Part shown: positions 1 through 13,500 of the stretch, in pieces
Layout: each line of letters opens with the position of its first letter
How positions within the stretch are numbered: position 1 is the stretch's first letter
Assembly: GCA_965178125.1 (NCBI GenBank)
Contig: OZ237763.1
Span: 682,001 to 746,000 of the forward strand
Reading direction: 5' to 3'
DNA from: Bilabrum cf. latius
Lineage: Eukaryota > Bigyra: Bicosoecida > Bigyra > Bicosoecida
Length of the DNA stretch: 64,000 nucleotides
Notes under the pieces: model-generated
What the model saw: only the letters and a program-made list of their open reading frames with translations
Told to the model about the DNA's origin: nothing
The model's database searches: none
Position numbers and translations under genes: made by a program

Positions 1-3000
1 GCCGTTGTCTAGGCCCTGCACGCGGAACTCGCGGTGAGGCTCGATCATGTCCCTGTACCACGCGGGCTTGTCGCCCTGGTACCATGCCACGCGCAGTGTG
101 GACTCGCAGCTGTCGCCGCGCGCCCGCCCCTGGGTCTGCATGAGCGTCAGCTTGCCGTTCTCGAAGCCGTTCCTCGTCTCTGCGTTGGGCCCGATGGAGA
201 AGTCATACTCGTCCGTGTTTCCAGCGCCGGAGATGGCCACGCACCGCTGCGGCTGGTCAGCGGCACAGCTGCCCAGGGGCGCGAAGCCGGCCTCGCAGGT
301 GATCTCGGGGCACAGCACTGCCACACGGAAGCGGATGGTATCAGTGGCGCTGCCATCCTCGGCAACGAGCTGCATCTCAATCTGGTAGCTGCCCGCACCG
401 CCGTCGAAGACGGACGCGTCGGCCAGCACGACCTGCGCCGTGCTGGGCTCGTCACCGTCACCGGGCGTGATGCGGATCTCCAAGCCGTCGGTCTCGAAGC
501 AACCATCCGCTTCACAGGCGCCATCTGTCACGCCGCTGGGCTGCCCGGGCTTGAGGTGCGTGCAGTGGCACGTCAGCACGCCGTCCACAGTCACGGGATC
601 GGGGTGGGAGAAGGCCACAGACGCGCCCACGATGGCGCTGCCCACGGCTGCGTTCTTGCGGATGGAGGCGGGAATGCCGTCCAGGGCGGGCTGGGACAGG
701 ACGACGGGGGCCTCGACCACGTCCAGCACTGTCAGGGTCACGGTCACGGTGTCGGCGTCGGCCAGAGCCACCTTGCCGTCCAGCGCCGCCACGGTCACCG
801 TGACGATGTTGCTGCCCCCGTTGGCCACCATGGCCTCGAAGTCCTCGCCGGAGCCAGCGTAGCTGATCGTGGTGACGCCAGCGCTGGTGCTGATCTGGAA
901 GAGAGCAGCGCTGTCGCCGACCACCTGGTACGTGACCTCGTCGCTCCTGTCGCGGTCCGTGGCATCCAGCTCGCCCAGGACCACCGGGCCAGCCACGTTC
1001 TCCTCGATGCTGGCGGCGATGTCACCGCTCTGGAACTCGGGGTCGAACTCAAGGTTGCGCACGGTGAAGGAGAACCCGATCGAGGCCTTGAGGTTGCCGC
1101 TGTCGGTGGCCACCACGGTGGGGGACTGGGTCTGGGGCAAGCGGACCACGTCCTCGAACGCGATGGGCCCGCCGGTCATGGACACGATGCCCTCTGAGGA
1201 GATGGTCAGCGGGTAGGCGGCCGCGATCTGGTCGGGGATGCGCAGGGTAATGGTGAGAGAGTCGCCCGCGTCCTGGTCACGGAACAAGGCGCTCATGTCA
1301 AGCCCCGAGGAGGACTGCAGGTCAGTGCTCTGCTCGTCCACGCTGAAAGCGATCGAGGAACGGAGCCTCCTCGGCGCCTCGTTCACGTCCTGCACCTCGA
1401 TTCGGATGAGCACGCTGGCAGGCCCCGGGGCGCCAGGGCCCTCATTGGCAAGGTCTGGGTCACCGACCGTAAGCCTGTACACGAACACGTTGCCAGAGGG
1501 ACTCTCGAAGTCGAACCCGTCAGAATTGGAGCGCTGCTCCAGGATGCCCAGGTCGTTCAGGAACTCGACCTGATCCGTGGGCTCGTCGTTGGGGGTCTGC
1601 CCCTGCTGCGGCACGAACTCGATCGACCAATCGATGAAGAGCTGATCGGAGAAACCGTCGGGGTCCCGGAAGATATTGTCCGCGGCTGCGATCTGCAGGG
1701 GGAAATTGGGCACGTCGTTCTCGTCGACCTGGTACACGATGGGCGTCTGCACCCCGGGGATGATCACCACTTGCTCGTCCACGTCCCTGATCTCGATCTC
1801 GAGCAGGGTGGCGGACGAGGCCAGCCGACGGCGGAAGGAAGCATGCCTCTCGGAGTCGCCGCCCAGGCTGGCGAGCCTGCGGGAGGCGGGCTGGTTGTCT
1901 TCCACCACCAGGCGGAGGAGCCTGCGATCCTGCATGTCAGACGATCCGGAGAAGTCTGTCTCGAAGTCGAGGAGGGCGCCGCACCCCTCCCCGCTGGGCT
2001 TGAAGGCCAGCCCGAAGAGACGCCTTGAGGTGCCCGGCGTGTACGCGTCGTACGGGTCATCGGTGACCTCGACCGCCTCCACGCACGCGGAGATGTCAAT
2101 CCCCGACTCACCCTAAAAATCGCACAGCGGCAGGCCATTCTCGTCCGTGCCGTCGTCGCAGGACTGCACCACCACGGTGAGGTCCTCGAGGTCGCCCTCG
2201 TCCGGATCTCCCACGGACAGGGCTCCCTCCATGCGCTGGCCCTCGGAGGGGTTCTCGTCGAAGGCAAGCATGCCAGAGCCCAGCACCTGGGGCGCGAAGG
2301 GCGGCCGGTTCTCGAACACGTCGTTGACGTTCACCACGATGGTGGCAAAGGGCGTTTTGAAGCCGCTCTCGTCCGTGCACGTTACCTTCACGGTGTGCTG
2401 CACCTGGGTCTCGTAGTCAAGAGACCTGCCAGCCGCCACACGCAGGAGCACGGACCGGCCAGGCGACTCGTTCTCCTCCTTGTCCGGGTTGGACGACTCG
2501 CCCAGGCGAGCCTCGAACAGATCGTCGTCGACGCTGCAGGACACCACTTGGTCGTTCTCGTCGGGCTCGCCCACCCTGAGGTAGTTCAGCTCATCGGACG
2601 TAGGCTCGTCCTCTGAAGTGGCGGTCTCGGGGAAAGACACCTGCCCGGTGCGGCGGTTGAAGCGAGGAGCCTCGGGACGGTCCTGCACGGTGATAGGCAG
2701 CACGATCTGGGGGCTCTCGGCGTTGGCGCGCTGGCCCACGGCGGTCGCTGTCACCACGATCTCGAGGTTATTGGGGCACGCCGTCGAGCAGCGCAGGTTC
2801 TGGGCCGCGTCCTCGCCGAACACAAAGAAGCGTCGCAGCTCGGGCAGCCGCAAAGTGGCCGCCCCACCGGGAACGTCGTTGGTGCTGGGCAGGGGCACGG
2901 ATGTCGCCTGGAAACTGCGACTCGTGAGGTCGAGATCCACGGGAGTGCTGTCCGTTGAGTCCCGCAGCCGTAGTTCTGCCGTCAGGCGCACCTCGGGCTG

Positions 3001-6000
3001 TTCTGCGTCCTCAGTCGCGAAGGTGAACGGAGACCCTCCGAAACTCGTGGTGAAGTCCGCGCTGGGAAGGATGCTCAGCCGCCCGTCGGGCCTGGCCTCC
3101 GTGGGCACGTTGCCGATGCCCCGCACGAAGCTGAACTTCCCAGCCCCAGTGCCGGCTTGCTCGAGGATGGCAGCGGTGGACGCACGAAAGCCCAGCTGCG
3201 GGGGGTCCACGAGGTCACGCGCTTTGAAGGTCAGCGGTCCGATGCTCTGTGCCGAGTCCTTGCAGGCCTGTGTCCTCTCCTTGCCCGCGGCGCAGGGCCC
3301 TGACCTCACCACCACGCGGAAATCAAACTGCCTTGAGTCGGCGGGCAGTTCCTCGTAGTTGATGGTCCGCTCCGCCTCCTCCACCCCGGACTCGGGGAAG
3401 CTCACCTCCAGCGAGAAACTGGTGGGGCTGCCCCCTGTGCGGATGCGGCCTGAGACGGGCTTCACCACCACGGTGCCTTCGCTGGACACGTCCGTCACGG
3501 CGGCAGCATCCTCGCCGTCGGTGATGAACGCACCAGCGGGCGGTGCCACGGCGGCAGGCTTGATGTTCAGCAGAGCCTTGCCCGCGTACATACCCCCGGC
3601 AAGGGAAGGACTGCTGTCGCCGTCGAAGACCACGGCCAGCTCAAGGTCCCTGTCACCACCGCCAGTCACGGTGCCCTGCACGCCCGAGAATCGACCCACC
3701 GGCAGCGGAGTGTCATCGCTCACGCGGAACTGCGTGCTGGATCCGAACACCGTGTCGATCTCGGCCAGCGGCTCGCAGGAGATTGCCTCCCCGCGGCCCT
3801 CGCCGCTGTCGCCTTCGGCCTCGAAGCCCTCGGAGCACACGCACGCGGTGCTGTCGGCGTTGGGCTCCGCGTTCTCGTCCGCGTCGGTGCACTGGAAGCA
3901 GGGCACTACCTGGCCGAAATCAGCGTGGTTGATGCTGCCAGACTCGCACTGGTTGCAGGTCGCCGAGCCCTCAAGCGGCTGGAAGCGGCCAGGGGAGCAG
4001 GACTGGCACGCCAGGGCGCCCACGAGCGGCTGGAAGCGGCCGGGAGCGCACGAGGAGCACGTCTTAGTGTCGTCCTCGCCCGCACCGGGCTTGCAGGTGA
4101 AGGTCACGGTGTTGGACAGCGAGACCGTGCCGATGGAGCACAGCACGCCCTGCGTGTCCAGGTTGAATCCGCCCGACGGCGACTCGTCCAGCTCGCCGTC
4201 GCAGGCCACGAGGCGCACGGGTACTTCATCGTCGGTGCTGTACTCGAGCCCGGCGGCGCTGAGGGTCACTGCTCCAGAGGAGCGATCCACGGAGAGGCTG
4301 CTGATGGCGGCGGAGCTGGGCACCTCCACATTGGGGAAGGTCACGTCCTTGCCATGGAGGTAGTAGACCACGCTGCTGCCACTCTCGGGGTCCTCGAAGG
4401 CGGGAGCGGCCGAGCTGGCGATGGTCACCGCGTCGTTGATAGGGGCCTGCACCTGCACAGTGCTGCCAGCGGAGCTGCCTGCAGCCGCGGCCGGTGCCTC
4501 GTTCACGTCGGTGATCTTGAACACGCCCGGGAATTCGAGTGTCTACGACTCGCCGTTGCTGAACTGCACGGTCACCTTGAGGGTGTACTGCCAACCGCCC
4601 TCGGGGAAGCTCTCGAAGTCAAGTGCCGAGGCCTTGGCGCGAATGGCGTCGCCCACATCGTTCACGAACAGGATCCCGCTGTCGTCCCCCTCCTCACCGG
4701 GGACGATCTCCAGGTTGAAGGTGGTCACCGTCACGCCGCACGCCTCGGTGTTGGCAGAGACATCTGCGATCGGCACGCTGGCATCAGGGGAGGCGTCTCC
4801 CGCGGCCGTGAGCTCAGAGCGAGCGGGGATGCTGATGTCGCCACCAGGAGAGGGCTGCACCGCGAGCTGGCCTCCAGCATTCGAGTACGTGATATCGATG
4901 ACCGCAGTGATCACAATAGAGTCGTCACCGCTGGTTGACTCCGCCACCTGGCTGCTGCCGGCACCGTTGCTAGAGCACGTGGCCCCCTCATCGAAAGCAG
5001 GCAAGAGGGGCCCCTGGGCAGCGATGCCAGAGCCAGCCACGGAATCGTCGCCCTGTGCGCTCTCGCTCACAGCGGGCATCTGCATGGGGTCGCCCCAGCA
5101 CTTCATGCCGCGCGCCACGTCGTCGGTCGAGTACAGGGCGCATGCCTGCGTGTTGGTGACCGCCAGCTCGTGTACGACGAGGTCGCCCGAGCCATCAGCG
5201 GTGCCGAGGAACTCGAGGAAGTCGGTCGAGCTGACTGTTGCGGGGACGGGACCGTTCGAGTCGGTCTTGCCTCCCATGGAGGCGAGGGCGGTGGCACCCA
5301 TAGGCAAGGGCTCCTGCACGCAGACTATGCCACCGCGGAATGCAACATCGGGTGCACTAGCAGAGATGGGGGCAGCCGCGAAGCAGGCAGCCTGAGGACC
5401 GGAAGATACGTCGAAGCTATCGAAGTTCTACAGCTGGAAAGCTTGGCCATCCACTGAGGCCCCGAAGGCCTCAATAGAATAGCCGCCCGTGGTGCCATCG
5501 AAGTCGGCTGCGTTCCAGCCCCACCCGCGGCCCAGCCACAGGTACGGGGGGCCGTCCTAGTCGGGATCCATGTTGGCTAGTTGGAAGCGGTTTGCGTAGG
5601 TGCGAGTTCTCAGCGGTTTGGGCAGGAGTCCAGCCGCCTTAAGGTTGTCCCAGTCGCCCCAGCACCTGAGTAGCACGGTGGTGGTGTCCCCGGTGATGTC
5701 ACTGTTGCGCACGCGTGCACACACAGCCGAGTGCAGTGAGACGAGCTCCAGCACCTCGTCTCGCTCGTTCATGACGACTTCCACGGGCTTGGCCTCAGCA
5801 ACCTATAGCACGGGGGAGCTGTACAGATCTCCAGCAACGTTCTCAACGCTAGTGCGTCGCACTATGGGCTGCACGATGCCGGGGGCGGGATCCAGGGCTG
5901 CCTCGTTCTCGTCCTCGCCAAGCCCCTTGCCCACGGCTGCCGACGTGACGCCCCAGCACACCACGCGAGTATCGTCGTAAGTATTGGTTCCCACTGTCTC

Positions 6001-7293
6001 GGGCTCGTAGAGCACACAGTAGTGCAGTGCACCCGCCACGATCTGTGTGGCCTTGCGCGCCGCCAGCTCCGAATCGACGTACGTGCCGATGGGCACCGGG
6101 CCTAGGCCAAGGCTCGGCATACGGGTCTAGGCTGCTGTCTCGCGGCTGTGGTAGACGCCGCTAGGTGAGAACCCCAAAGAAATGGGCCCGAAGCACTGCA
6201 CGTTGCCGAACAGCACGTCGTTCTGGTCGTCGACGATGGAAGGCACCTGGCCCTCCATCAGGAAGCACGAGCCGGTTGTGGTGGAGGCGCCCTCGCCGCT
6301 GAATGTCCGGTGCGCGGGGCGGGTGGTTGGGGTCGAGGGCACCTCTCCGTCGAAGAGGTCCTCGCACTCGTCGTTGAAGCGAGCCTTCTGCCAACCGGCG
6401 CTCGGGCGCATGGCGTTGCCAGCGACCTCTTCGTCATCATGGGAACCCAGCACAACGCTGACGTAGCTCAGCAGGAGATTGCGATCATTATCGTCCTGCT
6501 GCGCAATGTAAGCGTCAGTGTACGGCTTCGGTTCCGCGTAGCAGGTCGGCAAGGATATTTGCCGGGCGGATGTGAACAAGCCTAGCTAGTCCGGACGCTG
6601 CACGCTAATCAGCGAAACCGGTTGCTCCGGAGTACCGAGGTCCTGAACGGACAAATCTGATCCAGTATACGCGCAGTACAGATCGCCTTGAGCCACACCG
6701 CAGATGTGGGCGTGACCGGTCGTGATGCCCTCGAGATCCGTGTCGGAGCCCTTGGTGACAGCAGGCGAATCCTGGATGATCGAGAACGAGCCCTCTGCGT
6801 CATAAGCAGCTGTCACATCGGACTGCGCGCCGCTGGAGAGACCGCAACGAGCTTTCAAATCGTTGGACTGCTTGTGACACCCAAAGCAGTACGTCTGGGC
6901 TTCAGAGCTGGATGATTCTGCGAAACAAGAAGCCAAACGGTAAGGAGGCCTTAGCACCGTGAACGGAGGTACAGTCATAACACAGCCCGCTACAGCAAAC
7001 ATGGTAAGTTATTTTCGAATATCAGAGAAAGTCTTGAGGGCAAGAAGCGGGATAACGAACCGTGGCGCCAAACCACATCACTACGCGTCAAGATGCAACA
7101 ACCCAATACCACTCGATTTTGCACGAGTTCCCGAAAATTATGGCAACTCACGGTCAGTGCGCTGTGCTTGAGAGCAAATAAGTCCATTGGTGGACCTGTA
7201 AAGTCCCTGCCAGCCGCAGGAAGCGCATGATCCGGTCGCCGACACACTCGCAGTACCGAAGGCTGCCAGAACAGCCAACGTGTAAGTGATCAT
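1..7293 (-). CDS. Large secreted RCC1-like/Cys-rich/cadherin-like protein (3' end outside window)
   Basis: The gene runs off the left edge; 2,353 codons are visible. Exon 1 (7293-7152) starts at an ATG and encodes a signal peptide, MITYTLAVLAAFGTASVSA. A 234-bp intron (7151-6918, GTGAGT donor, TTTCGCAG acceptor) splits a CAA codon. Exon 2 stays open to base 1 only if TAG is sense: in-frame TAGs lie at 6586, 6127, 5803, 5557, 5428, 4543 and 2113, with no TAA or TGA. Residues ~50-690 contain RCC1-like units with a C-W-G core (VVCWG, LRCWG, MKCWG). Residues ~990-1070 carry ephrin-receptor/GCC2-like CxxC repeats (APGRFQPL, SPGRFQPL). Cadherin-type calcium-site motifs occur near 856 (DVNEAP), 1573, 1890 (DVNEAP) and 2116. 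The sequence shows the motifs; a role as an extracellular calcium-dependent adhesion or receptor protein is inference. Any membrane anchor would lie beyond the window. Confidence 0.8.
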
Positions 7294-7546
7294 GGTGAAC
7301 TCTACTGAGCTGAATGGGTAGTAGTGAGCTACTCTAGCAATTTGACTGGCGATTCGACGAATGTCGAAGCAGCGGCAGTCACAGTACTAGGAAGAATGGT
7401 TTGAGTTGGTCCGCTGGAAATAAAATAAACTCTCCTTTCATAGAAATTGCAGTTGGTCGCAAGCAGCGGTCGCAACCACACAGGCAATAATCGGTCCCTC
7501 AACAAGCAGCTCTCACTCGACAATGACTTCCAATATATGTTTCAGA

Positions 7547-10500
7547 TCAGTGCCCACGCCGCCTTCCGCGTTTTCTGGAGGTGCGCACTGCCCCGGCAGC
7601 ATCGTTTCTCTCCTGCGCAATCCGCGAGCGGTCCGTGTGATAGAACTCGTCTAGCACCCCGACCGTGTGCCTAGAATTCAGCCGGCCCATGCCGTGCAAC
7701 CCGATACCCTCCTGCTGCTCGCCAAGCTCTCTTCCACTGAGCAGCCTGCCGGTCCGTACGAGGTCCTCCAGCTTGCGAAGGCGGCTGCCACGCCTCCAGT
7801 GCCTCGCTGTTTCACTCTCGGCGTCGCCACCGCCCGCCTAGCCCAGCCCTGTCCCCACACTATCTCGCGCGTACCCCTTCAGAGCAAGCGAGAAATCCCG
7901 CCTCTTCGCACTTGCACTACGTTGCACCCGTGCCTTCGCCATCGGGTTGTTGGCGGCGGCGGGCCTCTGCAAATCGGACTCCCTCTCCTTCGAGTTCCCG
8001 TCCCGCTCCAGCCTCCTCTGCGCCTCGAACTCCCTCTCCCTCTCCCTCCGGATAGCCTCGGGACTCTCCGGATCTTCCTGCAGGATCGTCCACCAGAAGA
8101 GTAAGAACAGCACGCCCAGGCACGTTATGCTGCCGATCCCGACCACGTACGTGAGCCCGAGTGCCGCCTGCTGCAGCACGTCACCGTACCTCGCCTGCAT
8201 CGTGGGATGCTGCTGAATTGCAGATACAGTGTTGAGACCCACGGCAAGAGCAGACAGCAGTAGAGTGCCTGCTTTGCCCACCCTCTTCCATTCGAACTCT
8301 TCGAGAAAGGGAGCTGCCCACTCGATCGCAACCATGGCAGACAGCAGCACAAAAATGGAGCAAATCCCAGCAAACAGGGCTCGAGTCGGCTCGTTGGGCA
8401 CCCACAGCACCTCAAGACCGGCTAAGCAAAGCAGCACCATCCAGTCAACCACACGCACCCACGCCCTGGAGGCACGGTAATCCCCATCCACAAAGTAGGC
8501 CAGCCGGTGAGTTTGCCGCAGGATCAGCGACCGGTCTCTCACTGTCTCCAGCATCACTCGCGCCATGGCAGGCGACACGTTGACCCCGAACGACTCAATC
8601 TCAGCCTGGAGTGCGGGCAGAGGGCCCGAAGTGGGTGACTCCGCCAGTGCCCTCTGCACGTGGCCGGGTGCACCTGAGCCTCTTTGCGCACGCGGTGCAT
8701 GGGCGGGCGGCTGCCGCGGGTACTCCTTGCTGTCTGACTCGCTCCGTCCCCTGGACTCCTATTGGGCTTCACCCCGCAGCATGCCCTGTTGCGGCCGCTT
8801 CCCCAGCCTCGGGGCTCCCGACCGATACGTGCTCTCCTTCTTCTTTGTCAGCGCCCCGCTTGATCGCATTGGGTTGCTGAAGTGAACTGCGCCTCCGTCG
8901 CTGTCCTGGCTGGAATGGTTCAGCTGCGGCCCGCTCGTGTCCATCCCTTCGGATGCCGCCTCTGTGTCATCTTGATCCGCGAGATAGTCTCGCTTGAGCT
9001 GCCGCACCGAGAGAGATGCAGCCTCGTGGGAGAACGGGCCAGATGTAGGGGTGGCAGCAGCCGAGGACACGCGTTGGCCTGGAGCTGCAGACGCCCTCGC
9101 GCAGCAACCCGTGCTACTTTGCTGTCGCATTTGCTGTTTCCGCTCCTCAGCGATAGCCATGTTGAGCAGGGTCTTGGTCGCGAGCAGCCGTGGAGCGGAT
9201 GGGGAGGCCTCCACTGTGCGGTCCACTTCGGGCACGATCCACAGCAGCAGCACGAGAGGGTACCCCAGGAGAATGAGTAGACCGGCTATGCAGGCCAGGG
9301 CCAGGGCGAGCTAGTGAGGAGCGTCCCGGAAACAGACCACAGTGGGGTCTTTCACTAACAGCAGCACATCCGTGTCTGACGGGTCGTGCCCCAGGCTGGC
9401 GAGGATGCCAGCTTCTAGCGACCCTAGCCCAGCACCAGCACCAGAGGCATTAGGCTCGGTAACGTTGGCGGCTTGATATTCGCTGCCAGTTGAGATGTTC
9501 GCAGCGCTGCCAAGTGCCTCAGGGGGCAGCTGTACGGCATCGACTGCGGACTCGGCCACCTGTGCAAGCGCCATGGGGGTCCTGCAGTCGACTACCTGCA
9601 CGATGGTGGTGCACACGATGGCGTACAGCAGTGACAGTGCAGTCAACAGTCCTCTCGAGGTGATGCCAAGAGATGTGGTTGCGTCGCCTCTGGTTACTCT
9701 GCCCGCGTGAAGAATGCCTTGCTGGCCTGGCTTGAAGCCTGGCGAGCTGCGGCCAGGGCCGCGCGACAGTGGTGATGAATCCGTGCCCACTCGTTTGCTG
9801 GAGCCCATCACCTCTCGCATAGCTGCCGCGGGGGAGGCGGGGTGGGACTGTAGTCCCATACCCACCGGAACCAGGCCTGTCCGCACTGATAGCCCTTGAC
9901 CCTTGCCAGCCGGCCCGTCTTTGCCGGTCTGATGGTGCGCGTGCGACATGGGATTTCGCACGAAGCAGGAAGCGGATGTGTCGCTGGGTGAGGACATGGG
10001 TTCTCGAGAAATCGACTCGGCTGGCAGTCCCGAGGACCACAATGCAGTATACCCTGCGATCCCGATGAAGATAGCCACCCCGAGCACCACCATTTCCTGG
10101 GCCAGCTTGATACTGCCAACGCAGTCAGGGTGCACCAGCGCGGAGCTCTCAAACCGAAACACGTCCAGCATTCGCACCACCGTGTAGTACCACTGGGGCA
10201 GGCCTGGCTGCACCGCCCTGCCTGCCTGCGCCACGGTCTACAGAAGCACGCCAGCGAACAGCGTGAACTGTGCCGTCCTCTTGGCCGCCAGCCCGAGCGG
10301 GATCTCTCGCGCGTATGCCACCGTGCCAACGCCAAGCATGAGCACGATGCAAGCGCCGAGCACACCTCCGCCGTACAGCAGCACTGGCTAGATCAGCAGC
10401 CAGGCAGATGGCGAGGAGGGACACAGCTGGCAGCTGCCATCTGCCTCCGGAAACCTCCCGTCCTCGCACCTCGAGCATCCAGTAGACCCCTGCCTGTATC

Positions 10501-13500
10501 CATACCCACACATAGATGCCTCGCTCTCACTGCTCCAGCCCAGGCATCGCTCCACGGCAGGTGGCTCGCACTGCACTACGAGTCCAGAGTCGGCTGACTC
10601 GGTCCAGTACCCTGGCATTGGCAGTGCCTTGTATCCACCGGGGCACACGGCGCCACCGGGACACGGCCTGCACTCCCCACCGGCACCAAACGCGCACACC
10701 AACCCGGCCTTGACTGCGTCTTCATTCGAACAGAGAGCCCCTGGCTCAGGATAGCCCACGCACTACTCCACGTACTCGATTCCGCCCCTCAGTACGAGAG
10801 CAGTAAGGCCCCTTGGACTCCCAACGACGCCCTCACCGGTGAATGCTACCTACAGGGAGGTGCCAGATGCGCCATGATCTAGCGCGAAATCCTCGGTGCC
10901 TGGCTCAAATGGAGCGAGAAGCACGCACCCACCGAGCTCAAACGATTCATTGAGCCCGCCTGTGGAAAGTTTCCACTCTCGGTCTCTGTCCTGCATCGCA
11001 CATAAATCGTGTAGCAGCGACATGGTCCGGCTGTCCGCGAGCACCCGAGTGACATTGGCCCCAGATGGTTGCACTTGCAGCTCCCTTGCGGCTCGACTAG
11101 GTGCTGGAGATTCCTGATTAGATTCGGTATCGAATCCCGGTTCAAATCGATGACGTATGGATGCCCAAGGGGAGGAAACAGGGGCATGGCCGGCATCACT
11201 TCGCACAGGGGGGCTCGCAATTAGTACAGACCGTGCCGGACAGGCGTCTGCTGCGGCTCCTCCACCGCAAGCAGCACCTGCATCCGGCACGCGCACCCTC
11301 GCTCCGTCCATACTGTCCACTACTTGCACCACCTGTGCTTGCACACCCCCTACAAACACGAGCGAGTCATACGAGAAACACGGCACTCTGGTAACACCGT
11401 CAGTAGACATGGGACATGCCAGCGTGACCTCGGCAGACCCACTAACCACAAGGCTGGGGCCAAGCCAGGCGGCCCTAGTAGAGTCATCAGTACTCGCAGC
11501 CCGGAGGGCCTTTTGAATAGAATTATCTATCGATTCAGGGCCGCTTTCAGACAACTAACCATTCGAATTGTCCTGCAATCGTCGGCTGCTTTCATCTGAA
11601 TCAGGCAGAGCATCCGTTGACCCATCACCGGAGCCAGAGCTTCCCCACGCGGACAGATAGCGAGAGCTCCTTCCAAGAATGGCAGCGGCAGAACCGGGTG
11701 CAGGAGTGTCTTCCGTTGCACCGTCTGTTTCTGCGCCCCACACAGCGTCAGGAAGACGTGTGAGGATGTCGCTAGCCTGCGGCCAGCGCACCGGCCTTGC
11801 TGTCACTGGCACGCTCATTGCGAGAGGCTGCTCGTACACAGCGCCGCTCGGTGGACCTGGGAGTGCAGCCAGATCAGACGGTAGCAGCACGCGCTGATCT
11901 AATTCTGCCAATAACGAGGCAGCAGCTGCCTTCTAGGTCCCCACCATCACGCAAGTGAGCCATCCCCGGCCATGCGCGGGTTCCCTGTCTCTCGGCCATC
12001 GATCGGGGTCCCCCTGGCCTCGATTTGCCTCCGTTTGCAGCGACACGGTCAATGTTGCTCCCTGCTGCTGGTCGTTATCACCGTCATTGGCGCTGGTCCA
12101 TACCTCTGCATCTCTTGTCAGTGCCTGTACTGACGGCTTCGCCTCATGCGTGACTAGCCCAGTGGGATCAACCGAATGCCCCGCGCAAGCCAGTACAACC
12201 GCTTCATCGGCGGCAGGGGGTACTGGCACGCGGATGTGAAACGCCGGGGCAGAGCCAGCTGCAACTGACAGTGCGCTGCTGGACGTTGCGTGAATAGCCA
12301 CTCCAGCATCCGAGTCCCGCTTGCCAGGGTACAAATCAAGGAGAGATGAGGCAGCGAACATAGTGCGGTGCGAGCCCGCTTCGTTCGCCCTACTGGCTAG
12401 CTCAGCCTCAGACAGCCCGGTCACCACATCGACAGCATCAATCGGGGCACCCAAAGACGTGGACTCAGTCGGTGAGGTCAGCACCGCTAGCGATGTGCAA
12501 GCAGCCACTGATAGATCCACAGGCTCGCCTATCACAAGGGGTGAAGACGCGCGCCCGTCCAGCGCGGCTGTGAAAGCCCCTGGCAATGCCAACCGCATGG
12601 CACCTTGGCCTGGCACCTCCCCGGAGAACGGAAGCACCGTCAGCTGCGTTGACAATTCAACGCACACGGCGGATGACCCCACAGGTGCTTGCTGGTCCAG
12701 TGCCTGAAGCGCAGGCATTCCCACGAGTGGCCTTGCCTCCAGGGCCCGTTGCTCTCCCAGAATCGCACGTGCGTCCATCAGGGCCGTCCAGTCTGACGGA
12801 GGCACGGGAGGTACAAAGGCAGTTATGTTGAGCCCACGCTGTACAGATGCAGCTGCGGTCCCTGCAGCAGCTGCTGGTTGCTCTAGAATGTGGGCAGTGC
12901 TGCGCAGGTCGCTCACCCTGCCAGAGCCACCGCTCACCCGCACTCCAAGCTACGCACTCGCAAGCCGCGCAGGCAACCCACTCACTGTCCAGTCATCTTG
13001 TGACCCAGTCAGCACATGCATCAAATCTACCCGCAGGGTATTCAGCACACCTATGGGGTTGGATAGATCCGCTGTCTGGAATACCAGAGACACGTTCACA
13101 ACTGGTGGGAGCCACCCGATCGATGCAGCGGCCCCGTCTCGGTCATTTGAGCCTGCAGTAGCACCCAGGGTGGCAGCAGCAGCTGCCGGAGCGCCGCTTG
13201 AGTCACGATGGTGATCTTGCTGCAGAACTGCGCCCGAGCAGATCCTAGTGGTGATTGCCATTCTCGGCCCGCACGCGGCTGTGGATCCGCTGATGGGAGG
13301 CAGGGGGTGAACGCCCTTGCATTCATGCGACGCACCCAATCGTGGGACCTCGGCCAGCGAACCTTCAGCTGCCTGTGCAGCTCTCGCGGCCCCCATGGGC
13401 CAGGTGCACTGGGGACCCTGGTCCAGGTATACGGTGATCGATGCGGGTTTGCCATACAGTCTCACATCTGGGCTTGCCACGGCTATTCCACGCAGCTAGT

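Noticed and set aside
34-1197. 387-codon plus-strand frame at the left edge
   Set aside because: Shadow of the cadherin-like gene; His/Gly/Ala-rich with no recognisable domain.
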